This document shows, one piece after another, positions 22,068 to 34,573 of a DNA stretch of 64,000 nt. The stretch is taken from contig NW_025062477.1 of assembly GCF_000002995.4 (NCBI RefSeq), positions 3,382,649 to 3,446,648 on the forward strand. The letters are read 5' to 3'. The stretch comes from Brugia malayi. Its lineage: Eukaryota > Nematoda > Chromadorea > Rhabditida > Onchocercidae. Made by a program: the position numbers and the translations under genes. Under the pieces are notes generated by a model, which saw only the letters and a list, made by a program, of their open reading frames with translations, was not told where the DNA came from and did not search any database. Every line of letters begins with the position of its first letter. Position 1 is the first letter of the stretch.

Positions 22068-23213
22068 CAAATTTTAAATTTTAATATGCATAATGGTACA
22101 GTGATAGCATTATGAGATCAAAAACATCTTCTTAAATGCTTAATTGTTTGTCTAAATTCAAGGATTAGATATCAGTGTCTGCTATCATCTGATAAATGAT
22201 CTGTTGGAATTTCATGTAGTAATTTGAATTTAAACAATTAAAAAGCATTATTACTTACTTTAACTTTCATAAGATCAATTTCTTTTCCTGTTCTTATTTG
22301 CAATGTTTTTGTTAATCTTTACCGTAATATTTACAATTCTTTTTATACATTTACACGTGAACACGTGAAGTAAGCAGAAATTGAATAAATATTATTTGAA
22401 GTTCCAATGAATTTATATTTAAAATGTTTGTAGAAAAATTTGCACTTCAAAATTATCAAATATCTATTATATTTTGTATTTTGAAGTATTATTAGATTTG
22501 TAAAAATACAAAAAAAGAAAAAAAAAAACTCAAAGAAACTTTTAACAAAGCAAAAAATATAACTTCTGTCAATACAGAATGAATGATTAACTATGCTAAA
22601 AAGAAAGTCACATTTTCATTTATTTTCTTTGAAATGACAAAAATAACTAGCATGACCAGGAATTCTAACCTCAGCAAATAATAATTAAATTAAATTTTAA
22701 AGAGTAGAACTCAAAGCTAGAAACTTTCAAGTTGAAAAAGACACTTTAAAATTTTCTATTGTGAATTCAAAATTTTCTTTTTATTTCATTCGAATATACT
22801 TTGATATTTGAAGTGAAATTTAATTTTTATACAAGCTGTGAGGTTGCTGTAAACTTTTAGAAGTTTCTAGGTTGCGTTTCTGAAACACTAATTGTCATTG
22901 TAAATTTTACGTCACTTAAAAAGGACTTTTCTTCGGTGCTTTGGTTGATTTAAAAAAAAAAAAAAGAAGAGGATTATGAATGAAATCATTTCTTGGAAAG
23001 TTTACACAATTTTCAGTATTCTTTCTTAAGTTATATTTGTAAATTTACAATTAATTAATGAAATAGGGCGGTAAAAAAATGAAGTAAATTTCAATTTTTT
23101 TAAATCGTCCCTGCACTATGATTATAAACATTACATATTAAATGTAATATTATAAGACATAGAAGTTTCATCTTTTCTGGGCTAACTAAGTCTAAAATAC
23201 TGTTTGATGTTGA
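20035..23213. other. Spacer between DBR1 and the first secreted-protein gene
   Basis: Convergent 3' ends. AT-rich with a T run at about 22039-22067 and a 47-bp tandem repeat. Open frames at 20335-20571 and 20618-20890 are Leu/Ile/Lys/Phe-rich with no exon borders or motifs. Confidence 0.55.
21311..21475. repeat. 47-bp tandem repeat, about 3.5 copies
   Basis: GATTATAACTTAAA...TTACTTAGA units start at 21311, 21358 and 21405, with a diverged fourth from 21451. A few substitutions separate copies. Confidence 0.85.
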
Positions 23214-24069
23214 TTAACCACCCACTGCATAACATTGTCCACCGATGTTGACACCAATCGGACATAAACCATTCACTGCTGGTCCATCTGATAAAATTGA
23301 AATATATTTTTGACTACTTTGAATTAAAATGATTACTTTAAGTTAAAATATTCCTCTGCTTCTTATCATCAGTGATAATTTAATTTATTTCTCTTAATCT
23401 GCCTGATTATTAATTAATGAATCATTTTGTGGCGATTATTCTGATTTATTAGAACTTCTACACATATCGAATGCACCTGGTCACCTGGCATAAGTTAATT
23501 AGAATACTTACAGCTTGCCCCCAATCCTCCAAGATTACTCAATCCACCATATCCATAGCTCGGAAATATGAGATAAATGAACGATAATCCACCACCACCT
23601 GCTCCTGTTCCACCTGGATATGGACAGTAGCAGTTAAAACAGCAGATCAGACAATTTGTTACTGAAAAATTGAAATTTCAGCAGAATAATTTGTATTTTA
23701 GTTTTCATCATTATTATTTTATTTTTAGCTATGAATTTCTATTATTTTATATTTATGATTGTAGGATTCAATTCAATTATTACTATTATTATCATTATGC
23801 TAAAAGAATTAAAATTATATTTGGTTAGATAAGAAAAACACAAAAAAAAAAAAAAAAAAAATGAACAGTTAGTGAAATAATCGATTTTCTAGCTAATCAT
23901 TAGCATGTCACCTGATTCTGTCATCTTTTTGCTATATTATTAGAAATACTTGAAATTCTGAATGTAGATTTATATCTATGATGATGAATCATGTAATAAA
24001 TATTTAAATAAAAAGATTACCTGTCAAGATGCTAACGAAAATGATGAATGCTTGACGATGTATCATCAT
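23214..24069 (-). CDS. Small secreted Gly-rich protein with a CC-domain-like tail (90 aa)
   Basis: Minus-strand exons 24069-24021, 23661-23512 and 23287-23214; phases agree. A predicted signal peptide (residues 1 to about 20, hydrophobic IIFVSILTV) leads to a Cys-rich stretch (CLICCFNCYCPYPG), then GTGAGGGG and aromatic/Gly repeats. The end is GPAVNGLCPIGVNIGGQCY followed by AVGG. The spacing NG-x-CP-x-G...G-x-C recalls the short nematode CC domain, with some cysteines lost; this is my reading, not a search result. It is paralogous to the gene at 26875-27888: same three-exon layout, same strand, same tail motif. Two in-frame ATGs open it (24069 and 24066). Function unknown; an extracellular or cuticle role is only a guess. 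Confidence 0.75.
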
Positions 24070-24138
24070 CGTGTACTACTATCTAGTAAGAATTCGTCCT
24101 TCAAAGTTAGTGATTTCAGGAACACTTTTTCGTTTTTC

Positions 24139-24175
<37 letters not shown>

Positions 24176-26874
24176 CGTTTTTTTCCGATGAGATATTATT
24201 GTGGAGTGAAAACTTCGTTAATTTAAACGAAGAACTGTTTACATAGGTGGTTGGAATTATTCATCAAAATATACTCAACAAGATGAAAGTTGTATTTGTA
24301 TGCGCAATTGATGCTTCATAGGTGTATACAAATTTTAGATATTTTATGTTGAATAAAATTGAACTCTTGAAATGGTACATAAATTTTTGTTGAAAAAAAA
24401 ATGTATAACTAACTTGTATTGGAAAGTAATGATTATTGAAATGAATTTACCAAACAATTCATATTTCAATGAAACATTATAAATATCTAAAAAGTACAAT
24501 TAGTACAAAAAGTACAAAAACTTATTAAACTTAGAGGCGTTGTTGAGTGAAATATAAAAAATTCTTCATTTTAACATAAATATTATAAACTTTTGTACCT
24601 AATATTTTATTTTTTTTCTTTCACCAACACTTTCATTATTTATTATTGCATTTTGAATTTTAATATTGAACTTAAACAATTAATTCTTTTATATAAATGA
24701 ATTATTGATGGGTTAATTAAACTGTCAGATATTTTAGTCCTTGAAGTAAACTAATGTTATTCTGTCTTATCAAGTTTATTTTTTTAGTATTTTTAAGAAT
24801 TTTTAAAAAATAGAATTAATTCTATTAATGCTCCTTTTTTTTGGATGCATGTGACAGTGATAGGTGAATAGAAATTAATAAATGAATTTCAGGAAAGTGG
24901 CTAATGATATCATCTTTATCTGCTTATGCCTTATGTTTTATTGATAAGATTACTCGCTAATTTATCACTGATAAGTAGTCACTTCAGATAGGACACTTAA
25001 ACGTTAGTCCATTAATTGTTTTTATAGAAATTTTACATTTTATATTTTTATTCCTACTTATTTTTTTAAATTAATTGTTTCTTAAATGCTTTCCCCTTCT
25101 TTCTTCTAATATGTATGATATTAGTTATAAATATGACTGATATTTATGAGAAAATTAAGGAATAGTGTATATTCTTCGTACTGATTCTAATAAGACTTAA
25201 GGTAGATTTTTCATAATATTACAGCTTCCTCAAAATGTTATTTTTTTTTTTTTTTAAATTCCAACATTTTCTTCAAGAATTATATAGATTTATAAGCTTA
25301 ATCTGAGAGCATCTAATAGTGGATAAATTTTTTAGCTAATAAATAAATTGATGATACTTGAAAATAGCTAATTTCGTCCATCTCATCAGTTAATATTTAT
25401 ATTGGTCATCAGTTCGATCAGTTTATCAGCTTATCGATAATGCATTCTTATTTGACGGTATATATTTTCAGTAAAATAAATTTTAGTAAAACAACGGATT
25501 TGTTTAAGAAGTTTCTATCATGTTAAATGCAATGATATGATTAAAACTTTTTCAGATTAAAAATTATTTTCCATTTCTTACCATTTCATCAATTTCATTT
25601 TAGTCAGAATTTCAGGAATACTATGCAAATAAATTCTCGCTATGATGAATCTTCAAGACTTCGTTTTCATTTTGTAATAATTTTGGAAATTTTTCTTTTT
25701 TCATAATTTTGAATGGAATAATCCAATATTGCCATATTTATCAGTTATTTATTATCAGTGCATAAAGAGATAAGAGTAATGCAATATCAAAATTCTCAAT
25801 GCTAATAACATTTCGAAGAAAAAAAAAAATTCACTATACTTTTTGATTTATTCAATGTAATAATCATTTATTTGTTAATTCCTCCCAAATTTTTGTTTGT
25901 ATTTGTTAAATTATATCTTAAATTATTCATTTTTTTAATAAGTTTTTTCAAGTTTTTCGGATTTATATGCTTTTTTCAGATTTTTCAGATATTTCAGATT
26001 TTCTATGCTTTTTTCAGATATTTCAGGTTTTATATGCTTTTTCAGAATTTTTTCAGATTCATATTCTATTTTGACATCTTATCAAATTTTGTTTATTTTA
26101 AAATTTGTCACAAATTAGCAGCAACAATTTGGAGTTCAAAATAAGCTTTCAATTATACTCTTAAAAAAAATAAATAAATAATGACATCCAAACTTTATTT
26201 AAATCTCATAGAGTTACAAACAGATAGACATTCAATATGCGATCAGAGAAAGTCCTCATCATTTTAGACATTTAAAATGCTTGACAAATATATTGCTAAG
26301 TCAATAAGAACAGTTCAAATTACCAAATAAAATGATTATTTATAATCTACTAATTTTCTAAATTAAAACATTAAAAACAATTCAAATTCATATTCTAATT
26401 CTAAGAAGCGAAGTTCGACTTGATCGAATTTTTTTTCTTTGGATCCCAAAAGGTAGAGATTTTGGCTCCAAGATAATTTTAAAAAGTATCAGAATAATAA
26501 ATCTTGAGATAAACGAGAAAGATTCATTTTTTGTTCTTCTTGATTAAATCAGGCAAAGATTATAATGTGTTTTTTTTTTTTTTTTTTTTTTTTGGAAACT
26601 GAATGCAAACATGGATGAATTAGGAATCAGGAAATTACAGAAAGCCTAACATATGCTATGAAAATTTCAGATCATATCTTCCGGATACTGTTATTAAAAA
26701 GAAAAGAAAAGCATACAAAATAAAATACATAAAAAGGATAAATTTCAATATAACTGAAATTAAAATTCGACAATTAATGAAATTTAAAAACAACTGATAA
26801 AAAATTTAAATCATTATGTACAAGACCAGTCTTTCTTCAGTTTACATTTCTCATTTTCAATTGTATTGAAATTA
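24070..26874. other. Spacer between the two secreted-protein genes
   Basis: No exon found. Contains a T run of about 35 bases near 24141-24175, likely just upstream of the 23214-24069 gene's start, and an imperfect TTTTCAGATATTTCAG-type repeat at 25960-26060 that creates a false Phe-rich frame. Confidence 0.6.
25960..26060. repeat. Imperfect TTTCAGATATTTCAG repeat
   Basis: Three to four loose copies of a 30-36 bp unit containing TATGCTTTTTTCAGAT. Confidence 0.6.
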
Positions 26875-27888
26875 TTATTTCTTGTTTCCAATACTATCAT
26901 ACCAGCAATGACCGTTAATATTAACTCCGGCTGGACACATTCCATTTGCGCTTGCTCGTCCAAGATCTTGAAATTCAATCAATCAAAAGATATTTTTATG
27001 AAATCATCAAAAAATATCAATCAATTATTATTAATTTAAATACTATCATATTTCTAATTTCGTACCCCTTTAAGTAAGTCTTAGTTGTAAAAAAGCATTC
27101 CAATTATTTATGCATTGTTTTTATGATCAAATATTTTATTTCGAATTTCCGGAATATAATAAACCGGAATATCCAAATTATTTTTATAGCTGTTATTGAA
27201 ACAACGATTTCAAATTATCGATTCAATTTCGAAATGAACAAACATTAACTGATATTTTATGACATCCATACTGAAACTTATATTTCTTTTTACTATAATC
27301 TTTATTTTTCCTTTATCAATTTTAACTAAACTTAACTTTCCCTGTAAGATAAGTGATATGTTTTAAGATGAAAATTTCAAGAAATTGATAAACTTACATC
27401 GAGTGAAGTATCCAAAATAGAAAGGATTCTGAAAAGTACCCAATCCACCTCCCAAACTACCCAATGCACCTCCCGAACCACCACTTAGTCCAACAAATGG
27501 GGACTGATATGGTACTGGAATTAAAATATTGATCGATCTTTTATTTGATAATTCACCTGATGGTGATGGACAGCATGGTTGTGCAGTGATAACTGAAAAT
27601 TTACACCATTAATAGTGTTTGAGAGAATCATTAGTGTAAATTGATAATGATAAACTAATTAGTCTATTTCCTTAATAATTTCAGCTTATTGATAAGCTTA
27701 TTCAATTTCAATTAAGCATATTCAATTTATTTTAGTATCATTAAATCATATTATTCTAATATGATTGATGGAATATGCTTAATAGTATTGCTTACAAGTG
27801 ATATATAATTAAAAGTGATAGAATGAAATTTAAAATTAAAATTACCAATTAAAATTGTGCTTAGGAAGATAGCGATATGTTGAATCAT
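26875..27888 (-). CDS. Small secreted Gly-rich protein with a CC-domain-like tail (109 aa), paralogue
   Basis: Minus-strand exons 27888-27846, 27592-27398 and 26966-26875 join in frame. Signal peptide: MIQHIAIFLSTILIV, cleavage perhaps after ITA. Mature start QPCCPSPSG, then a GLSGGSGGALGSLGGGLG stretch and FYFGYF. The tail NGMCPAGVNINGHCW matches the neighbour's NGLCPIGVNIGGQCY. Exon 2 contains a 42-bp in-frame segment starting GTGAAT and ending TTCCAG that could be a very short intron; the frame stays open either way, so the protein may be 95 or 109 residues. Intron positions match the 23214-24069 gene, so the two arose by tandem duplication. Function unknown. Confidence 0.75.
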
Positions 27889-29302
27889 TTAGCAATTAAT
27901 AATAAATTGTAGTAAAAAAAAGAAAAAAAATTTTTTTTTTTTTTTCAATTCAATGCTAACAAACTGATAAATGTTGCTATTGTCAACTGCAACTGTGCAA
28001 TAACTAATGCTTTTATGTGATCAAAAATTTTGTCCCAAAGAAATGCTTGTCAACTGTCAACTGGTTATGGCTTAACTTTAAATTTCTGGGTACTTTTCCC
28101 TCAACGAAATGTAAATATTTGAATGCTTATGAGTAAATATTAATAACCAGTAATACCTTCATATCTCCGTAAGCTTATGAAGAAGAAAAGAGAAGACAAC
28201 GAAACATTGCTGATCTTTGGAAAACTTACAAATCTTTTTACTTTCTATTCTGAAACTAACTGGTTCTATGATATATTTATGTGTATTGAAAAAGAATGAA
28301 AACAAAAAAAGTTGTTTTCTTATTTTATCAATATTATATTACTCATAGAAAACAAGATTTTGAAGAAAAATCTAACAATTTTAAATTATTAAAATTAAAA
28401 TTAAAATCACATAAAATTCCATCAAAAAACGAATTTCGATTATAAACAATTAAAAATTATTTTAGATATTGAATTACTCAAAGTGATTGCAATTTTAATT
28501 TGCATTATTTTGTCGAGAGCTAAGCAAATAAGATGAATGTTAACACTTTCATAGTTATTTGTACTTCCCTATACATTTCTGTTTCTTTTATAAGTGTTAC
28601 TCATTTAATTAATCTAAAAATCATTTCAATTCTTACTTAAATTTCATGTAGAAATTTCAATAGCAATAAAGAAGAATGATGATGATACACTTTGACAACA
28701 AACAACAAACAACAACAATAACAAAATTGATAATCTAAATTTGATATCTTGTTGAAAAGTAAAGATTTTAAAATGCTATGATGAATTTATAATCAAATAA
28801 ATAAATGTAATTTAAATTTAAAGCTAACAAATTCATTCGAAACAAATTTCTTTACTAAAAAATGAATCAACCATTTTCTGCTAAAGAGATATACTGTTGC
28901 ACAATGCACTTGTTTAGCAGTTTGAAAAGATTGTTTCCTGTTGTTTCCATTTGCTTTTCCATTTTCAAATTTATTGATTTTAAAGGGCTAATTTATTCAT
29001 GGAAGGATTTCAATTCTAATTCAGATTTGAAATAAATAAATTAAAGCAAGTTTTATTCATTTAGATATTTTTCATACATCTCTTTCTCTCTCTCTCTCTC
29101 TCTCTTGCTTTTAGATAAATCAATTTGCTTTATTAATTGTAGAAATTTAGATTATTATGATTTAAAGTTAGCTTAATTTTAGTTTTTCTCATAACACATA
29201 TCATACAAATGTATCTTATCTAACATTATTGCTCACTTGTCATAGGTTAATTTTAATGATATGTTTTGTTTTCTAATGTTTTGAAGTGCAGAGATATTCA
29301 GG
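27889..29302. other. Divergent spacer between the secreted-protein gene and the 29.3-kb gene
   Basis: No exon. Probably holds promoters for both strands. (CT)n at 29083-29105. A GTGCAG acceptor-like site at 29286-29291 precedes the ATG at 29303. Confidence 0.5.
29083..29105. repeat. (CT)n microsatellite
   Basis: About 11 CT units. Confidence 0.9.
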
Positions 29303-32300
29303 ATGTTGTATAAAGGGCTGGTAACAAGGTCGAAAAGTGAATTTCTTTATGTGTGGTCGAAAAGTCTTGGTGGAGAAGCTACCTTGGATAAAAGATTGGT
29401 ACCTCCGAATGAATGGTTGCCATCAGTTGGTGATTGGATTGTCTTCAGCATTAAGCGTGGCAGCAGTTTTGTTGATGATTTTATTGATATTCCAAATTTA
29501 TTGCCGACAAAATTAAATGAACATGGACATGTTGTGGTGAGTGGAAATACTTTGTTTCTTTATGTTTTGGTTTTCAAGAGTGAATGATGAGATTCTTTAA
29601 TATTTTTTAAATTGTTTCAAAAACTGTATTGGAGTTGTAGCTTTCTAGATTTTGTAAAACTTTAAGGAAAATACGGAAAAGGTATTTAACAAATAAGTTT
29701 TTGGATCTTTTTATCTCCTGTGGCTAAGAAATTGTAGGTATTTCTGTTTCCTTCAGGTCAAGACGAAAATCTCATGTCGTTCCAATGGTGCTTCTGGTTG
29801 TAATTTGTTAGCTCATTCAAATGATTTAGGAGTTATTGGAATATTCCAAAATTTCCCGAATTTGGATGAAAACTATGATTATAATGTGTGGGTTGAAAGG
29901 TCAGCTTACATCTTCCTTTTTTTTTTTTATTGAAATTCAGATTGTTTCATTCAAACAAAATGAAAAAATATATATATATATATATGAAAAGAAGCAGGTT
30001 AATTCTTACTAATCTTTTAGAAGTATTTTAGGAAAAATTGTTGAGATTTTAAATATTTTAGTCAAACATTTATTTAACTTACTACAAGTCATATTTAGAA
30101 GCAAGTGTGTGAGATGATAGGAACTAACTTCAAGCATAACGAAATTTGTTTAAAAAAACATAGCCAGCGCAATCATTTCTGGAAAAGTTATTGCACAGGA
30201 TACTATTAATCTTTCATTTATATAAATATATAATATTTTAGAATTACTAGTGATCTCTTATCATTTATATAAAAATAACTATATTTCAGAATTCCGCATG
30301 CGCTTTCAAATCTTGAACACTTATACAAAACGTTCTGGTATATTGGCGAAGAACCTCCCGAGCAAATAGTGAAAGCATCTTTGGAACGTTTTTCATCAGT
30401 ACATAGTCTTCCATCAGGATATAACGCATCGATGAAATTGTCGAACAGTACATTCGAGGATAATTGTTCTGATGTTACTACATATACCACTAGAAATTCA
30501 TTCAGTAGCGGTGACTTTGATTCCAGTGAACTGCAAGAACATAATCAGTTACGCCAACGAACCAATACGCAGCAGTCATATTTTAGCAAAGTAAGCTTGC
30601 TAATGTAAACTTTTAATGATTTTTTTAATAAAATTTTAATGATATGTGATTAGGTTGCCTTTAATGATCAACTTTGATTCTTTAAAATTTTTAAGGTAAG
30701 AGGTTTTTTTTTTTTTTGCCTATGTTTATTGTATTTTAATATTTCGATAATATCTGTTTTTTCATTTTTTTTAAGATTTCATTTTTCTTTTATCAAGAGT
30801 TATTCAGCTATTGAACTAACTAAAAAAAAATAGTTAAAATAGTTATTAATAGAATTTCTATTTGTTTTAAGTACCAAAAATGAGTTTTTTTTTTTCCAGT
30901 TATTTACAGTGTATTTGGGAAAACAAATTAAAGTGAAAGCATAAAATCAGGTGTGAAAAAAAGGTTATTTTTGCAGGAACAATTTTTTGACTTTCAATCA
31001 TCTACTTCAGCAGAAGGAGCAGAGGTAGAAGAAAAGATGAATAAATGTAAAACAGTTATTGGTTTGATAACATCCTCTTTTAATGGAAGAGCTTTTGTTT
31101 GGTCATCAGTACTTGGTAGAGGTGTGATTTCCTTGTATTTTGATGAGCGCATATCACATGGTGAATGGATTAAATTTATACCATCGTAAGTTTTGCTCTC
31201 CAGATTTGAGTTTGTAAGATTTCGATATAGACAAATATTCAAGCCTTAATTTCTCCACTATTGCTATCTTTCTGTCTTTTGAGGAATTTCAGATAATCAT
31301 GATTTAATGATGTTCTGGAAGCAACTTTATAACAAAAAAATGATAATCTCATTTTTCAGCCCTGTGAATGATATATGTTTGAAAGGAGAGAATGAATTAG
31401 GAAGATGTAAATATATTGCAAAAGACTGGTGCGTCATCAATCCAATTTATCCTACACGACCGTACAGGACTATCGTTTCGGTAACTGTCCCAGCTGTTGC
31501 AAAACATTGATTCAAAACAAAGGATTTTCAGTATTCAACTGTTCCAAAATGATTCGAATCTACTGCCGTTTTTTAATAGTTCAGCATTGATGTTGCACTG
31601 TACTGAAATGATAAAGCAGAATTATTGCGGAATATACTTGAATATACTCCAGGTAAATTATTTCTTTATCAGTGTTTTTTCCTTTTTTCAGGTACAAGTG
31701 AGGCTTTTTATACCAGAAAGTTATCAACATGGTTCATCAAATTTGTGGGCCGAATTTTTTGGCACAGTTTATGATTCGTTGGGACGAATTGCCGAATTTG
31801 GTCCTTTAAATAACATTTTAGGACGATGTCTTCTGGTTCGAATAATGGAAATGAAAAGTGATTGTGACACCATCAGTAATTGGGTTGTACATAAAGTTTT
31901 ACAAGTTTTTGAGGTTTGTAGATTTTGTGATGCATAAGAGCACATTATATTCTTTTATAATTCATATGTGTTTTGATGATAGTTGCTCTGCAATGTGCCC
32001 AATTATCTTTTTGATATAATAAGTTGTGGATTTCATGGAATATGCCAGCTTTTGGAAACTTTATGTAATGTCAACAAAATACTTCGTTTTGATTAAGTCA
32101 TAAATTTTGATAGGAAATGAAATGAGCTGATTACTGAAGAAATACATTACTTTTTGGATTACTTTTTAAATAATATACTACAAAAATGTTTAGTAACAGC
32201 AGAATACATACTGAGTTATATGATAATAGCTTACTTTTTTTGCAGAATAAGGAGTCATTGCCCAGTCTAAAATCTCTATCATTTGCTGCTGATGCTTTGA

Positions 32301-33669
32301 GATATATGAATGAAAATTTGCGTATCCGTACTGCAATGAAAAAAGTAGACTGGAAGCTGGTCAATCAGGTGAGAGAACCGCATCTTCTTTCAGATGACGT
32401 TTTAGAACATCGGCATTAAGCAGAGGCATCATTTGCTCATCAACTTTTCGTCTTTTTCATATTCGATTGTGTAATATCTAAACATTTTTACGCTATGAAA
32501 TGCATTTTTTTTTTTCTATAAATTCAAATAAGCCTTTGTTAGTCAATAAATTATTGGTTACCCTAGTTTCTGGCTGTTTCAAACATCACCACTTAAACGT
32601 GATGATTATGTTTATTAGATACTCATCTTCAATTTTTGAAGAAAAAGTATTGAAGGATTCTTTTCTTCTGGTATCGTTTGCGAAATTTAATATAGTTAAT
32701 GAAATTTCTGTAGCATTTACTTTTGTTCTACTTTTACAGATTAGAAAAAAAGAAATTTGTGAAAGTTTTTGTCAAAGCTTTCCTTCATTTCTTTTTTGGG
32801 AAGTAGCAAGCGTAAGAAATTTGAATTTTTAATATTTCTTTTCATTGTAAATTATGTTGCATGTATTCCTGGTTGACATTTTTTCATTTTTTGCAGTCCT
32901 GCGTTTTTTTTTTTTTTTCACTTTTATATGTTTTGTTTCTCGAGAATAGCAAATGTGCTCATCAATCACTTAAGTAATTAAAAATTTTGCAGTGGTTATC
33001 TCTTTGCTTTGCTCTGAAGTTTCCCTTCAGAAAATTTGCATGAAGGTGACATATTCGCTTCTTTAAACTTCTACAGTCATAGCTTTATTTACTATAATAA
33101 ATAACAAAGATGTTTTGTGATCCTTCTTGTCCATGTTGTTGACACATTCGTTTCGTTGTTGGCAAACATTTTTGCATTGTTTTGCTTTCTCTTAAAGTTT
33201 TTTTTTTTTTTTTTTCTTCGAGTTTTTTTATTAATTACTAATGAACTGGACAGAAAATTAATTCACTTTCATCACTTTATTAAAAGGCAGCTAAAATTCG
33301 ATACATTCATGTTTGTTCTCTGTACCTTACACTTTTCAATTAATGTAACAATGAATATTTGGACGGAAATTTTCGAAATCACTTCAATTCTTTTGTTATA
33401 CATGAAAGATTTGAAGAAGACTGACCAGGTTTGCGTTCATTTTAACTAAATAATATTATTGCATATCTGTAAATTGTTATTGTTGTATGTTTTCAAAATG
33501 TTGATTATCAGATTTATTAACCTCTTGCATTTTTGCTTCTCATTGATTTCTGCTTTTGATTAATTTGATAGATTATTTATCTTTGTAGCAGATTTTAAGG
33601 AAATTCGATATTTTTTTGAAAGTAAATATTGAATTTTCTAAACTGAGCCGAAATATCGTCTTTGCATAG
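29303..33669 (+). CDS. Unrecognised 546-residue protein with recurring G-x-I...VW...W-I-x-F segments
   Basis: Ten exons: 29303-29536, 29757-29899, 30290-30590, 30977-31185, 31360-31480, 31692-31913, 32246-32368, 32740-32811, 33291-33428, 33592-33669. Phases agree and sum to 547 codons. I do not recognise the family. The N-terminal half has related segments. Residues 5-50 run GLVTRS...YVWS...GDWIVFSI. Near residue 118 is GVIGIFQN...YNVWVE. The exon at 30977-31185 has GLITSS...FVWSSVLGRGVISL...GEWIKFIP. This suggests a duplicated beta-rich domain. Between them is a Ser/Thr/Gln-rich, probably disordered, linker. The exon at 31692 has NLWAEFFGTVYDSLGRIAEF. No signal peptide or clear membrane span, though the penultimate exon is hydrophobic. 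The last two exon borders (33291 after GGCAG, 33592 after GTAGCAG) were chosen to keep frame and are less sure. Confidence 0.7.
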
Positions 33670-33937
33670 TCTAAGGTACCCCTCTACTAGCACATAATTA
33701 CCCATCATTGGTTACATCAAATAGTTTTTTTTTTTTTAAATTTATGTTGAATATTTATGATTTTGCCTGATGAAAGATAAGGCGTAGCTAATTTCTAAAT
33801 GAACCAAGTTTGGCTTATCAAAAATCGGTGCAGATTGTAAGTAGTCGAGTTCATTTTATGGGTTCCATAGCTTAAAAGTGTTTTGTTATGCTTATATCTG
33901 GTTAGATGATGGGTAATTTTGTGCATCAGTGGGTAAC

Positions 33938-34007
33938 TGAGAGAATAGCTCACAGGTAGAGTGCTTCGTTTACATCAGAGGGTTCGTTTCCCCCATACCT
34001 CCATTGG
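33938..34007 (+). other. tRNA-like degenerate segment, plus strand
   Basis: AATAGCTCACAGGTAGAGTG fits a tRNA D-arm/A-box, and GAGGGTTCGTTTCCCCC fits a T-arm/B-box with four of five stem pairs. Spacing is right for a tRNA, but the anticodon and acceptor stems do not fold. Likely a tRNA relic or part of a tRNA-derived SINE. Confidence 0.4.
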
Positions 34008-34053
34008 AAGTGTTTTTATTCAGATTGCCGGGTAGTTAAGGAAGGAAGCTAGA

Positions 34054-34121
34054 GCATCAGAATTTGAACAAAATACTTCTAAATATGCAATGGAATTAGT
34101 TTACCGCTGAGCTACTAGTGG
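34054..34121 (-). other. tRNA-like degenerate segment, minus strand
   Basis: Read on minus, GTAGCTCAGCGGTAAAC is a near-perfect A-box, followed at tRNA spacing by TTGTTCAAATTCTGATG, a decayed B-box. It faces the plus-strand relic about 50 bp away. Confidence 0.35.
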
Positions 34122-34573
34122 ATATGTCAGATATTCATTTATGTTTTAAAAATGTAATTGATTGTTATTACTCATTCATCCTTTGTTTTTATTCATTTCA
34201 TTAAACAAATGAAATTTTCTAATAAAACACGTAAATGATAGAGATTTGTTAAAAGAATGTTTTTTGCCAAAATACTTTAAACATTCTTGTCATATGTTTA
34301 TAAAATTTCTTCATTTTTCCATCAATCACACATTAGCTTCAGATAGTTAGTAAGTCGACTAACTCAAGATTTATCTTTGTATGATTGAATTAAGTAGGCA
34401 AATTCTTTGAAAGTTTGCTTTTTTTTCTTAACTGTAACATTACTCATTCGAAATTTATATCTTTGATTCATGCGCCACTCTCGAATTTCAGCATATGTTT
34501 CAATAGATGTAATTCTCATTTGATTTTATTCGTGCTGGTTTGCAATATATTGAATCTACATTGATCACATAGA

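Noticed and set aside
24052..24246. Open frame with a long Phe run
   Set aside because: Produced by a T homopolymer; it overlaps the true minus-strand start of the secreted-protein gene.
25872..26144. 90-residue Phe-rich open frame
   Set aside because: Generated by the TTTTCAGATATTTCAG repeat.
33938..34007. Functional tRNA gene
   Set aside because: A-box and T-arm fit, but anticodon and acceptor stems do not pair.
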